Shown piece after piece: positions 1 through 8,560 of a stretch of DNA of 64,000 nucleotides. Where the stretch lies: the NCBI RefSeq assembly GCF_023094165.1, contig NZ_JALMDK010000008.1, positions 62,001 to 126,000 on the forward strand. Reading direction: 5' to 3'. The notes under the pieces were generated by a model that worked only from the letters and a program-made list of their open reading frames with translations, had not been told where the DNA came from and made no database searches. Both the position numbers and the translations under genes were made by a program. Position 1 is the first letter of the stretch; the number at the start of each line of letters is the position of its first letter. This DNA comes from Crossiella sp. S99.2 (GTDB taxonomy: Bacteria; Actinomycetota; Actinomycetes; Mycobacteriales; Pseudonocardiaceae).

Positions 1-128
1 TCAGAAATCCGGACGAAGCGTCCCGACGTCCGGTCGCTCCGGCCGCGCTTCCAGTTTGCCCATGTCAGGGGGAGTCCCACCAGGCCGATCGCTACACCCA
101 CCGCTGCTACCAGCAAAGCGAGATTCAT
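1..128 (-). CDS. Small membrane protein, 3' part beyond the window
   Basis: An ATG at 128 on the minus strand follows a GGAGG ribosome site (spacer 4) and opens a reading frame that stays open to the window edge, 42 codons. The N-terminus is one hydrophobic segment (residues 3-22, Leu/Val/Ala/Gly rich) followed by a basic stretch (NWKRGRSDR), the pattern of a single-pass membrane protein with a cytoplasmic tail. A longer minus-strand frame across the same bases, ending at position 1, is Gly/Arg/Ser-rich and lacks a ribosome site; I consider it a shadow. No family recognised. Confidence 0.5.
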   Translation of the reverse strand, partial: MNLALLVAAVGVAIGLVGLPLTWANWKRGRSDRTSGRFVRIS

Positions 129-638
129 CCGACCTCCCAACGCCACCGCAGACCCTCTCCAGCGCTGACGGTACGCCACTCTCGCTGACCGAAATTCTAC
201 AGAGAACTGGCGCATCTCCTTGGTCAGCTGCAGGGCAGCACAGACTCAATCACGCTGCGATGCCGAGGTTTGACTAATATCGAACGTCCGCCGCAGCGCT
301 GCTCCCCGAGTTGATCAGAACCTCACAGGTCCGCGCGATCGACGCCAGGATAGGCAAATCACCGCGACGCAGAAGATCGACGAACTTCTCACCCTGAGCC
401 TGTGTCCAATGCCAGGGCTGATTGCTGCCGTCGCCAACCCTCCAAAATCGCCTCGAACACCATATGCGCCGGGTCCAGAGCTACTGCGTACGTGCAACCT
501 GCCACAAGTAGCCTCGTGCTCCTTTCCTTGTACGCCTACATCGCTCATGCCGACGACCAGGTCGGACAGCGATCACACCGATCTGCTCAATATCGCACCC
601 AATGCAATCCCGCCCATTTCGCCGACTAGGAGAACCAG
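129..638. other. Intergenic region between divergent genes
   Basis: About 510 bp separate the leftward small membrane gene from the rightward replication-relaxation gene. GC is lower than in the flanking genes and none of the short frames has a convincing ribosome site or codon bias. It should contain the promoter of the 639-2602 gene pair; I could not pick out a definite promoter. Confidence 0.5.
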
Positions 639-1649
639 ATGATCACCAACGTCACGCCCCAACGGAAACTCCGCGGCCACCTGCCTCAACGCCCTACCCC
701 GCGCGCCGCGGCCACCGGCGCCCACCACACCCGCCTGGCCGCCCGCCTCACCCCACGCGACCGGTGGCTGGCCCGCATGCTCTTCGAGCACCGCGTGCTC
801 ACCACCCACCAGATCGAGCAGCTGACCTTCCCCTCCACCCGTGCGGCCAACCACCGCCTCCGCCAGCTCTACCTCTGGCGCGTCCTGGACCGCTTCCAAC
901 CCTTCATCACCACCGGCACGATGCCCATGCACTACATCCTCGACACCGCCGGCGCGACCACGCTGGCCCACGAGGACGACCTGGCCCCAGAAGCCCTCGG
1001 CTACCGCCACACCACCGCCATCGGCATCGCCCACTCCCTGCGCCTGGCCCACACCATCGGCGTCAACGGCTTGTTCACCACCCTCATTGCCCACGCCCGC
1101 CGCCCCGCCACCCGGAGTTGCCTGACCGCCTGGTGGCCGGAAACCCGCTGTGCGGCCCACTTCGGCGACATCGTCCGCCCTGATGCCTACGGCCGCTGGC
1201 AGGAGGACGGACGTGAGTTCGAGTTCTTCCTGGAGTACGACTTCGGCACAGAATCCCTCACCCGCCTCACCACCAAGCTCACCGACTACGCCCGCCTGGC
1301 CGCGGCCACCGCGATCCGGACCCCCGTGCTCTTCCACTTCCCCAGCCACCGCCGCGAGGCCACCGCCCGCCGAGCCCTGGCCGAAGCCACGGCCAGCCTG
1401 GTCCACCCCGCGCTGGTCCCCATCGCCACCACCACCGCAGGCAGCAACGCGACCACAGGATGGCTGCCGCTGGCTGGACCGGCCGCCGACCAACGTCGCC
1501 TTGAACTGATCGCACTCGCCGACCTTTGGCCAATCACCAACTCGGCCACCACCACCGAGCCGGAGCGCAAGCCGACTGCGGTCCAGACCAGGTTGACGCC
1601 CCCAACGCCGATGCCCCCTTCACCCGCAGCCCCCGGGGCTCAGCCGTGA
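639..1649 (+). CDS. Replication-relaxation family protein
   Basis: This 336-residue protein resembles the Replic_Relax family of actinobacterial plasmids and integrative elements, thought to help initiate plasmid replication or conjugal DNA processing. Visible family signs are an N-terminal helical winged-helix-like part (RDRWLARMLFEHRVLTTHQI, about residues 40-60) with the arrangement typical of the family, and a central acidic motif (EFEFFLEYDFGTES, about 190-203). The ATG follows AGGAG with a 6-base spacer. The C-terminal 50 residues are Pro/Thr rich. Its stop overlaps the GTG start of the next gene, so the two are co-translated. Position beside a wall-hydrolase gene is normal for conjugation modules. 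Confidence 0.85.
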   Translation: MITNVTPQRKLRGHLPQRPTPRAAATGAHHTRLAARLTPRDRWLARMLFEHRVLTTHQIEQLTFPSTRAANHRLRQLYLWRVLDRFQPFITTGTMPMHYILDTAGATTLAHEDDLAPEALGYRHTTAIGIAHSLRLAHTIGVNGLFTTLIAHARRPATRSCLTAWWPETRCAAHFGDIVRPDAYGRWQEDGREFEFFLEYDFGTESLTRLTTKLTDYARLAAATAIRTPVLFHFPSHRREATARRALAEATASLVHPALVPIATTTAGSNATTGWLPLAGPAADQRRLELIALADLWPITNSATTTEPERKPTAVQTRLTPPTPMPPSPAAPGAQP

Positions 1650-2602
1650 AGTTCGTACTCGCCGCGATGGCGGTCATCGTGGCGATCCCGGTGGTCCTCG
1701 CCGCCTTCCTCATCCACCTCGCCACCAGCGTGACCGGCACAACTGGCAGCCACCCCGGCGCCGAGGCCCTGGCCGACACCCCCGGCAACTACCTCGTCCT
1801 CTACCGCACCGCGGCCACCCAGTGCCCCGGACTGGACTGGAGCATCCTGGCTGCCATCGGCAAGGTCGAGACCGATCACGGCCGCTCGCCCCTCCCCGGA
1901 GTCCACGGTGGACAGAATCCTGCTGGGGCGGGCGGGCCGATGCAGTTCCTCCAGCCCACCTTCGACGAAGTCGTCCGACGCCACCGGTTCCCATCGGGCG
2001 GAGCGACCCCACCTTCGCGCTACGACCCGCATGATGCGATCCACGCTGCGGCGCACTACCTGTGCGACTCCGGCGCCCGCCATAGACAAGACCTCTACCG
2101 CGCGATCTTCACCTACAACCGGGCCGACTGGTACGTCCGCAAGGTCCTCGCCCAAGCCGAGCGCTACGCCAACGCCGCCGCGGCAGGAACCGGGAACTGC
2201 GACGACATCCAGGCACTCAGCCCGGCCGCGCACGCCGCAATTCGCTTTGCTTGCCAACAACTCGGCCAGCCCTACGTGTGGGGCGGCGACGGCGGGGCCG
2301 AAGGTGGGTTCGACTGCTCCGGGCTGACCAAGGCCGCCTATGCCCACGCCGGGATCCACCTACCGCGCACAGCGCATACCCAGTTCCACGCCGGACCCCG
2401 TGTGCCAGCCGGACAGCCACTGCTGCCGGGAGACCTCGTGTTCTACGGCAACCCGCACATCAAGATCCGCCACGTTGGCCTCTACCTAGGCAACAGCAAG
2501 ATGATCAACGCGCCGACCTTCGGTCAGCCTGTCCAGATCGACGACCACCGCTACAAGGGTGACGACTTCGCCGGTGCGACCCGGCCTGCCAGCAAGGATT
2601 GA
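1646..2602 (+). CDS. Bifunctional lytic transglycosylase / NlpC-P60 wall hydrolase
   Basis: The 318-residue protein starts at GTG 1646, overlapping the previous stop. A membrane segment (residues about 2-24) is followed by a transglycosylase-like domain (about 55-175, with AAIGKVETDHGRS carrying the catalytic-type Glu and a GGPMQFLQPTF motif) and a C-terminal NlpC/P60 domain (about 195-318). The peptidase domain shows the catalytic Cys in GGFDCSGLT and the His in IRHVGLYLG. Such two-domain enzymes open the peptidoglycan for a conjugation or secretion channel, as VirB1 or TcpG do. The membrane anchor would place it on the outer face of the cytoplasmic membrane. Confidence 0.9.
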   Translation: MKFVLAAMAVIVAIPVVLAAFLIHLATSVTGTTGSHPGAEALADTPGNYLVLYRTAATQCPGLDWSILAAIGKVETDHGRSPLPGVHGGQNPAGAGGPMQFLQPTFDEVVRRHRFPSGGATPPSRYDPHDAIHAAAHYLCDSGARHRQDLYRAIFTYNRADWYVRKVLAQAERYANAAAAGTGNCDDIQALSPAAHAAIRFACQQLGQPYVWGGDGGAEGGFDCSGLTKAAYAHAGIHLPRTAHTQFHAGPRVPAGQPLLPGDLVFYGNPHIKIRHVGLYLGNSKMINAPTFGQPVQIDDHRYKGDDFAGATRPASKD

Positions 2603-2640
2603 CTTGCAGGTTCCGCAAACTTGACCACGTGTCCGCGTGT

Positions 2641-2681
2641 AGATGAGCACTATGTGATCACCTGATCAGGTACTGCGGAAG
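2641..2681 (+). repeat. Diverged 41-bp repeat, copy 1 (upstream of the STAND gene)
   Basis: This segment and 5264-5304 align without gaps at 30 of 41 positions, sharing AGATGAG at the left end, GTGATCA in the middle and CGGAAG at the right end. Copy 1 contains a perfect 12-bp palindrome, ACCTGATCAGGT (2660-2671), which is degraded in copy 2. The two copies bracket the STAND gene. Confidence 0.5.
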
Positions 2682-2810
2682 ACCACCGTCGCGAGACAAC
2701 AGCTGTGCTCTGCCCCGGGGCTGCCCGGCACTGCGGCAGGCACGCAAGGAGCTACCGTGCAACCCACGTGTAGTGAGCGCTCATGCTGATGAGCGGAAAT
2801 CTGGCACCCA

Positions 2811-4988
2811 GTGTGGCGCACGCGAGTCCCCGTAGATCCCGAACCGGATCTCACCACCGACGGACTAGTCAGGAAAAGCGCTCGCGTAGCTATCCTCGGC
2901 GATGTGGTGAATGAGTTCCATGGTTTGGCCGGGAACGTTGTGCAGGCACGTAACCTCCACGGCGACGTGTACGTGCACCAGTCTCCGCGTTCCGTCACAC
3001 CACATCAGCTTCCCGCCGACGTGCCGCGATTCGTCGGCCGCGAGTCCGAGTTCGCGGCACTCGATGCCTTCCTCAACCAGGGCACGGCCGTTGTCGTGAT
3101 CGCGGGCACCGCCGGCGTCGGCAAGACCGCACTGGCTGTGCACTGGGCGCACCGCGTGCGTCAGCATTTTCCCGACGGCCAGCTCTACATTGACTTGTCC
3201 GGCTACGCGCCAGACGCACCAGTGAGGCCGGAGCAGGCACTGGAAGGATTCCTGCACGCGCTCGGCGTCCCGACCGGGTCTGTGCCCGCCCGGTTCGATG
3301 CTCAAGCCGCGCATTACCGGTCGATGCTCGACGGACGCCGGATGCTGGTCTTGCTGGACAACGCGGGCTCAGCCGACCAGGTCCGCCCGCTATTGCCGGG
3401 ATCGGGAGGATGCCTGGTGGTAACCACCAGCCGAAGCAGCCTCGCGGGTCTGGTGTCCCGCGACGGAGCCAGCCGACTGACCCTTGAGACGCTATCCGCG
3501 ACTGAGGCCGGCGCCCTGCTCCGGCAGGTCGCCGGAGTGGACCGGTTCGACGCCGAGCCGGATGCCGCCGAGGCTCTCGCCCGGCACTGTGCCCGCCTGC
3601 CACTCGCGCTGCGCATCGCGGCGGAACGCGCCGTCGCTGGCGAACACATTCCGCTAGCCGACCTGGTCAACGAGTTGGCCGATGAACGCCACCGTCTCGA
3701 CTTCCTCAGTGGCGACGACATCGCCACCGCCGCACGCGCTGTGTTCTCATGGTCCTATCGCAGCCTGGCACCTGGGTCCGCACGCCTGTTCCGGCTGCTC
3801 GGTCTGCACCCCGGCCCCGACTTCGGTGTGGACATCGTCGCCGCGCTCGCCGACATGCCACCTCTCCCGACGAGAGGCCTGCTCCAGTCGCTGAAGGACG
3901 CTCACCTGATCCAGGCGAGCGGACGCGGCCGTTACCGGCTTCACGATCTGCTGCGCGTCTACGCAGCAGAACAGGCGGAAACCGAGGAGCCGCAACGAGA
4001 AGCGGCCACCCGCCGGATGCTCATCTGGTACCTCCGCACCGCGGATGCCGCTGACCGCCTGTTGCTGCCTCATCACCCGGTCATGCCGCTCGGCCTGGCG
4101 GATCTCGTGACCACGCCGGCCTCGTTCTCCTCGCGCGACGAGGCGTTGTCGTGGTGCGAACAAGAGTCCGCGAACCTGGTCGCCGCGATCCGATACGCGG
4201 CGCAGATAGGTGAACATTGGATCGCGGCCCGCTTTACCCGTGCCTTGTGGAGCTACTTCGACCTCCGCAAACCATGGTCGGATTGGATCACCGCCTACGA
4301 GATCGGGTTGTCTTCGGCGGAGCAGATCGGAGATCGTGCCCTCGAAGCGTGGATCACCAGCGCACTCGGGACTCCCCACATGGACCTCGAACGCTTCGGC
4401 GAAGCCGCCGCGTATTTCGCCAAGGCGGCGTCCATCCGCCGCGAGATCGGCGACCACCAAGGCCTGGCGGGCAGCCTCACGAACCTGGGCAACGCCTACC
4501 GCCACCTGACCCGGTTCGACGATGCCCTGGCGTGCTACCACGAAGCGCTTTCCCTGAGTAGGGCCGCGAAAGATCTCCGGAGCGAGGCCGTGACACTCAG
4601 CCGTATGGGCGGCGTCTATCGAGACCTCGGCCGGTTCGACGAGTCCCTCGATTGCCTGCAGCGTTCGCTTGCCCTCCGCCAGGAGATCGGCGACCGGCAC
4701 GGCGAGGGCTTCGCGTTACATAGCCTTGGTGCGACGCTGGAACAGGTGGGTCGCTTCGCTGACGCGATCGATGCGTATCACCGTTCACTCGCCGCGTGCC
4801 GCGATGTCGGAGCCAGGCGCGCTGAAGCCGTGAGCCTGCAGTGTCTCGGCAAAATCATGGCGCGTGTCGGCGCAGTCGACGAGGCCCGCGACCTGCTCCA
4901 GCAGGCACTGGCGATCTACACTGAGCTGGACTCACCACAGACCGTAGACGTCACGGCACGCCTGGCGTACCTCGGCACCGCTACCTGA
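2811..4988 (+). CDS. NB-ARC STAND ATPase with TPR repeats
   Basis: A 725-residue signal-transduction ATPase of the AfsR/NB-ARC class, without the N-terminal DNA-binding and BTAD domains of true AfsR. After a short Gly/His-containing leader (NVVQARNLHGDVYVH, about 45-60), an NB-ARC domain shows Walker A GTAGVGKTA (about 98-106), Walker B MLVLLDNAG (about 178-186) and the sensor TTSRSSL. A winged-helix region follows (DLLRVYAAEQ, about 383-392), then several TPR units (about 470-715, for example AGSLTNLGNAYRHL). The start is uncertain: GTG at 2904 or 2907 would begin just before the Gly/His leader, and neither start has a good ribosome site. It may be a regulator or a defence-type sensor. Confidence 0.85.
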   Translation: MWRTRVPVDPEPDLTTDGLVRKSARVAILGDVVNEFHGLAGNVVQARNLHGDVYVHQSPRSVTPHQLPADVPRFVGRESEFAALDAFLNQGTAVVVIAGTAGVGKTALAVHWAHRVRQHFPDGQLYIDLSGYAPDAPVRPEQALEGFLHALGVPTGSVPARFDAQAAHYRSMLDGRRMLVLLDNAGSADQVRPLLPGSGGCLVVTTSRSSLAGLVSRDGASRLTLETLSATEAGALLRQVAGVDRFDAEPDAAEALARHCARLPLALRIAAERAVAGEHIPLADLVNELADERHRLDFLSGDDIATAARAVFSWSYRSLAPGSARLFRLLGLHPGPDFGVDIVAALADMPPLPTRGLLQSLKDAHLIQASGRGRYRLHDLLRVYAAEQAETEEPQREAATRRMLIWYLRTADAADRLLLPHHPVMPLGLADLVTTPASFSSRDEALSWCEQESANLVAAIRYAAQIGEHWIAARFTRALWSYFDLRKPWSDWITAYEIGLSSAEQIGDRALEAWITSALGTPHMDLERFGEAAAYFAKAASIRREIGDHQGLAGSLTNLGNAYRHLTRFDDALACYHEALSLSRAAKDLRSEAVTLSRMGGVYRDLGRFDESLDCLQRSLALRQEIGDRHGEGFALHSLGATLEQVGRFADAIDAYHRSLAACRDVGARRAEAVSLQCLGKIMARVGAVDEARDLLQQALAIYTELDSPQTVDVTARLAYLGTAT

Positions 4989-5560
4989 CTGCTCTGCGCC
5001 TGTTGGACAGGCGCGGTCGGCCAACAACCGATCCGCCACAGCCGAGCCCTGCTGCGAGCGCTCGACAGCCCGAATGTCTGCAGGCACCTATAACTCACTT
5101 TGCCGGACAGCGCAAAGGAATTCGGTCAGCAGCCACACAAGAGTGCGGCATAATAAGTGGTCAATCACTGCGAAACGAGCAGCAGCCCGACGTACAAGTG
5201 GTCAGGTGCTTGCGGAACCTACGTCAATGGCACTCTCCATGTTAACGAGGCAGTCGCATGCGCAGATGAGTGCTACGTGATCATTTGCTCAAGCATCTCG
5301 GAAGTCACGACCCCAGCGAAACAGGGGCGACGAGCACCTTGGTGATTTCTGCCGTTGAGGATAGCCATAGACGCCCGCGTGAGACACACAGCGGGATCCA
5401 CCAGATAGCCGCCCCGATGGACCTAGAAGAAGAGGGATCGAATCGCCATAGTGAGCATTCATAATCACTCAATTAGTTGCATCGCCCTAGAATTGCGGAA
5501 AGCTGTGCAATGATTTGTGCCGATCTATGTCTTTAGTTGTCACAGCAAAGGAGTCCACGG
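4989..5560. other. Intergenic region, mixed base composition
   Basis: About 570 bp without a supported gene. GC falls towards the right side, approaching the lower-GC DUF4760 gene. It holds the second copy of the 41-bp repeat (5264-5304). The short frames across it have no family resemblance and poor codon bias. Confidence 0.5.
5264..5304 (+). repeat. Diverged 41-bp repeat, copy 2 (downstream of the STAND gene)
   Basis: This is the partner of 2641-2681, same orientation, 11 mismatches in 41 positions and no gaps. Two copies flanking one gene suggest duplication of a regulatory region or an old recombination that brought in the STAND gene. Confidence 0.5.
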
Positions 5561-6058
5561 GTGTCCACAAGTGTTGTGATTGCTGTAGCCGCTGGAGCGA
5601 GCGCTCTCGCAGCAGTCATCAATCTGGTGATCGCAGTCGTCCTGGCTCGGATAGCTCGCCGGAACGCAATCGGCAGCGTTTTCATCTGGGCGGCCGATTT
5701 GTTATCGAATGATGAGTCCGTCAAGGCAAGACGGGAGCTGTTTCGCGATCTAAGAATCCATCGTGAGACCAGTGGCACACATAAGGAAATGGAGCCTTCA
5801 CTTAGGGAGAACTTCGAGAAGGTATGTCGCACGTACGATCTTGTTGGAATTGCTACTCATAACAAGATGCTCCCGCATGGAATCATAGCAACCGAATGGG
5901 GAAATTCGATCATAGAGCTACATGAGCTATGTGAGCCATATCTAAATAGCATCCGAAAGGAACGCGGGTCCGATTTTTGGAACAACTTCAGTCAGCTCTA
6001 TATCGAATCTGTGCGGATTTGGAAGCCTGGCGCGGAGCGGTCGTCGTTAGATCGATGA
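5561..6058 (+). CDS. DUF4760-family single-pass membrane protein
   Basis: The GTG at 5561 follows AAAGGAG with a 7-base spacer, a better start than codons further upstream. The 165-residue product has one hydrophobic segment at its N-terminus (about 3-28) and then a cytoplasmic domain with DUF4760 family signatures: an Arg-rich VKARRELFRDL helix, VCRTYDLVGI, an EWGNSIIELHELCEP motif and a terminal FWNNFSQLY. DUF4760 proteins are widespread in actinomycetes, often in accessory regions, and have no established function. Base composition is clearly less GC-rich than neighbours, consistent with separate acquisition. Confidence 0.8.
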   Translation: MSTSVVIAVAAGASALAAVINLVIAVVLARIARRNAIGSVFIWAADLLSNDESVKARRELFRDLRIHRETSGTHKEMEPSLRENFEKVCRTYDLVGIATHNKMLPHGIIATEWGNSIIELHELCEPYLNSIRKERGSDFWNNFSQLYIESVRIWKPGAERSSLDR

Positions 6059-6081
6059 TCTAGATCGGTCGAGCCATCGGC

Positions 6082-7119
6082 TTATCCACGCCGGTTGACA
6101 CGGTGGTCGCGAATCTGATCGTAGCGAACTGTAGAGGTGAAACACACGCCAGACTGCATCGGCATGAAGTTGATCGTGACCGACTTCTTGTTTACTCGGA
6201 CTACCTCGGCCCAGCCGATCTTGTCCTGTACGAAGTCGCCTTTCTTGATCTTGTCTGGGCCATAGTCGTTTGCCGTGCCGTCGGCCAGATGCTGCTGGCG
6301 CATGGCGCGCCAGTGGTCGAACTGGTTCTCGATCTCGATGTGGGCCATCTCCTCCCGCGCCCGGGTGACCCACTCGGGTGTGGGATGGCGACCTTCTCGA
6401 CCGTCATGGACGGCGGTGTCCGCAGGCTGGTCATGGTCTCCGTTGAGTGCGTGTTGCCACCTGCGCAACTCCGCTTCCAGGGTGCGGATTCGGCGGGTGA
6501 CGCGGAGCGGGTCTTGACGGTGCTGCATGTGTTTTCGCGCGGTGTTCGCGCGGCGGCTGGTGTGTTCGGCAGTGACGGCGAGTTCGGCGCTCTGGCCGAG
6601 TTTGGTCCAGCCCCGTTCCCTGCGGCGCAGATCGCGCTTGTAGCTGTGGTGGCCGACCAGCAGGGGCTGGCCGTTGTCCGGGAAACAGCATTCGGCCTGC
6701 TCGGCCAGGCTGGCCGCGGTGTTGTTCTGGCCGGCGGCCTTGGCCTGCAGCGCCTCGGCGCGCTTGTGCATCCGATCTGCGCGCTCGGCCTCGGAGACGT
6801 GCATGTCCCGCGGGGTGGTGTCCAGGTGTACCGCGACTCGGTAGCCGGCCTGGCGGAGATGCTCGGCCGCGTGCTCGATCTGTCCGCGGCGGGCCGGTTT
6901 GTCGCGGCTCCTGCGGATGTACCAGGCGCCGTCGTCTCCGTCGGGTGTCACGATGTGCCGGGACCACTTCCAGCCGAGTCCGGCGCGCCCGAGCAACTCG
7001 CCGGCGCGATCTCCCTTGGAGGTTCCGCCGAGGATGGTCCCCTGTTCGTAGGAGTGCCAGATGGTCAGCTCCCGTGTCCCGGATTCCCCCGCCGGTGCCG
7101 AAAAGTTCTCGGTGTTCAT
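6082..7119 (-). CDS. DUF3560 domain protein
   Basis: The 345-residue product (ATG at 7119) matches the DUF3560 family common on actinobacterial plasmids and integrative elements. The N-terminal domain has the family pattern of short beta hairpins: LTIWHSYEQGTILGGTSKGD, a WKWSRH segment, and WYIRRSRDKPA (about residues 15-75), followed by helices with EHAAEHLRQAGY. A long central charged helical part rich in Arg, His and Gln continues to about 250. The C-terminus has a KKGDFVQDKIGW segment resembling a small beta-barrel. The function is unknown; association with replication/transfer modules is the only guide. Confidence 0.8.
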   Translation of the reverse strand: MNTENFSAPAGESGTRELTIWHSYEQGTILGGTSKGDRAGELLGRAGLGWKWSRHIVTPDGDDGAWYIRRSRDKPARRGQIEHAAEHLRQAGYRVAVHLDTTPRDMHVSEAERADRMHKRAEALQAKAAGQNNTAASLAEQAECCFPDNGQPLLVGHHSYKRDLRRRERGWTKLGQSAELAVTAEHTSRRANTARKHMQHRQDPLRVTRRIRTLEAELRRWQHALNGDHDQPADTAVHDGREGRHPTPEWVTRAREEMAHIEIENQFDHWRAMRQQHLADGTANDYGPDKIKKGDFVQDKIGWAEVVRVNKKSVTINFMPMQSGVCFTSTVRYDQIRDHRVNRRG

Positions 7120-7327
7120 GTCGCTGTCCGTCCATTGTGGATCCGGGTGGTGCCGGTTCGAGGCAGCCCAAGGCAACGCGGGCACAGCCGGTCCTGTCGG
7201 GGCATCGGCTGTTCCGGGGCCGCGCGAGCGACTTGGCGCGCGAGGTTGGGACGCGCCCTAGACTGAGCACCTGGCGCCCCTGGGCGCCGGGGTCGGTGCT
7301 CCTTGTGGGCGTCGATGTTTGGAGAGG

Positions 7328-7374
7328 CCCGGCGGGTGAGTTGCCGCATCCCTTGGGATGTTTCACCCGCCGGG
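7328..7374 (-). terminator. Long hairpin between the ArdC and DUF3560 genes
   Basis: CCCGGCGGGTGA (7328-7339) pairs perfectly with TCACCCGCCGGG (7363-7374), and the loop contains its own stem ATCCC-TT-GGGAT (7348-7359). It lies about 50 bp past the ArdC stop codon in the direction of transcription. There is no T-tract, so it could be an intrinsic terminator of the GC-rich actinobacterial kind, an mRNA stabiliser, or a structural DNA site such as a transfer origin component. Confidence 0.55.
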
Positions 7375-7425
7375 TTCCACCACCGACCCGCTCACCACAG
7401 CTGGGTTCCGGGAACCGCCTGCCGG

Positions 7426-8403
7426 TCAGGCAACCGCCATCTCCGCGACCGGCCGCTGCTGGTCACCGTCGGGCGCCTCAGTGGCGGCCAGGTCGGATGG
7501 CTCGGGGCTCGCCGAGGTTGCCTCCAGTCGCCCAAGGATGAGATCGGCGACGGCAAGCACCCGGTGCGCACTGGCATGGGCGGTGTCGCGGTCGGTGGCC
7601 CAGTGCGCCACGTAGGGCACGGAGTAGGCCAGGCTGTCCAGGCCGCAGACCGCGGTCACGATGCAGGCCACGGACTCTGCTTCGACCTCGCACAGCGCGC
7701 GGAGAGCTGCGGGGCGGGTGTCGTGTTCGCAGAGGATGTGGGCGAGTTCGTGGGTGAGGGTCTTCGCCGCCTGCGCACTGGCCAGATCCTCCCGGATGCT
7801 CACCCGTCGGCGGGTGAAGTTGGTCCGGCCGTTGGCGGGGCCGCAGTCACCCCGGTCGATCGTGTAGCCCAGGGCGCGGATCTGGGTGGCGATGCCGTCC
7901 CACAGGCCGGCCGGAGCGTCACCGGAGAGCGCGCGCGGCTGCGCGACGGGCGCCGGGGCGGGCGGGGTGTCCTGGAGCTGGGAGACGTCGACGACGGGCA
8001 CGAGCATGAACCCGGACAGGGTCTTGCGCTGTTCGGGCTTGTCCTCGGTGGTAGCCGCCGTGGGTGTGGTGGTCTCGTCGGGGTTGGGCTTGCGGAACAC
8101 CGGCTTCCAGATTTTGATCTTGTGGGTTCCTTTGCGCATGTAGCCGTAGCCGAGCTGTTTCCACTCCGAGTGGGGGCGGACGTCCCTGGCCTCGGGGCAC
8201 TGCTCCAGGATCATGATCAGGTTGTTGAGGCTGTAACGGCGCAGCCACGCGCGGGCGGCGATGAGCTGCTGCCAGCCCTCGGCGCTCATCAGCTTGTCGA
8301 CGCCGTCAAGCAGCTGTTGCCGGGCGACGGAGAGCCGTTCTTCCCGTTCTTCGGGGGTGAGGCTGCGACGGCTGGTGCGGCGGGTCTTCGTGGCGGTGGA
8401 CAT
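7426..8403 (-). CDS. ArdC-like antirestriction protein with zinc metallopeptidase domain
   Basis: The 325-residue protein (ATG at 8403) has two parts. The N-terminal half resembles the ArdC single-stranded DNA-binding domain: helical start, RYSLNNLIMIL, then GTHKIKIWKPVF and GFMLVPVVDVSQ. The C-terminal half carries an HExxH zinc site, LTHELAHILCEH (about residues 229-240), with a downstream Glu in EVEAESVACIV. ArdC proteins protect entering single-stranded plasmid DNA from host restriction, which fits a conjugative element. A linker with Pro/Thr repeats separates the domains. Confidence 0.85.
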   Translation of the reverse strand: MSTATKTRRTSRRSLTPEEREERLSVARQQLLDGVDKLMSAEGWQQLIAARAWLRRYSLNNLIMILEQCPEARDVRPHSEWKQLGYGYMRKGTHKIKIWKPVFRKPNPDETTTPTAATTEDKPEQRKTLSGFMLVPVVDVSQLQDTPPAPAPVAQPRALSGDAPAGLWDGIATQIRALGYTIDRGDCGPANGRTNFTRRRVSIREDLASAQAAKTLTHELAHILCEHDTRPAALRALCEVEAESVACIVTAVCGLDSLAYSVPYVAHWATDRDTAHASAHRVLAVADLILGRLEATSASPEPSDLAATEAPDGDQQRPVAEMAVA

Positions 8404-8560
8404 GGCGAACTCCAAAAGGGGTTGGGTCGGGGTGTGGAGAGGGTGCGTGGTGGGGGTTGCCGTCCCCGGTCCGCGCACAGATGTCCTGTGTGGACAGAGC
8501 AAAGGTGTTGCCGGGCACAAGGTTCAGGACCCGCGCGGATCTGCGTAGCTCCGGGTGTGG

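Noticed and set aside
1..249. An 82-residue minus-strand frame ending at position 1
   Set aside because: Low-complexity composition and no ribosome site; the alternative frame from ATG 128 has both a ribosome site and a membrane segment.
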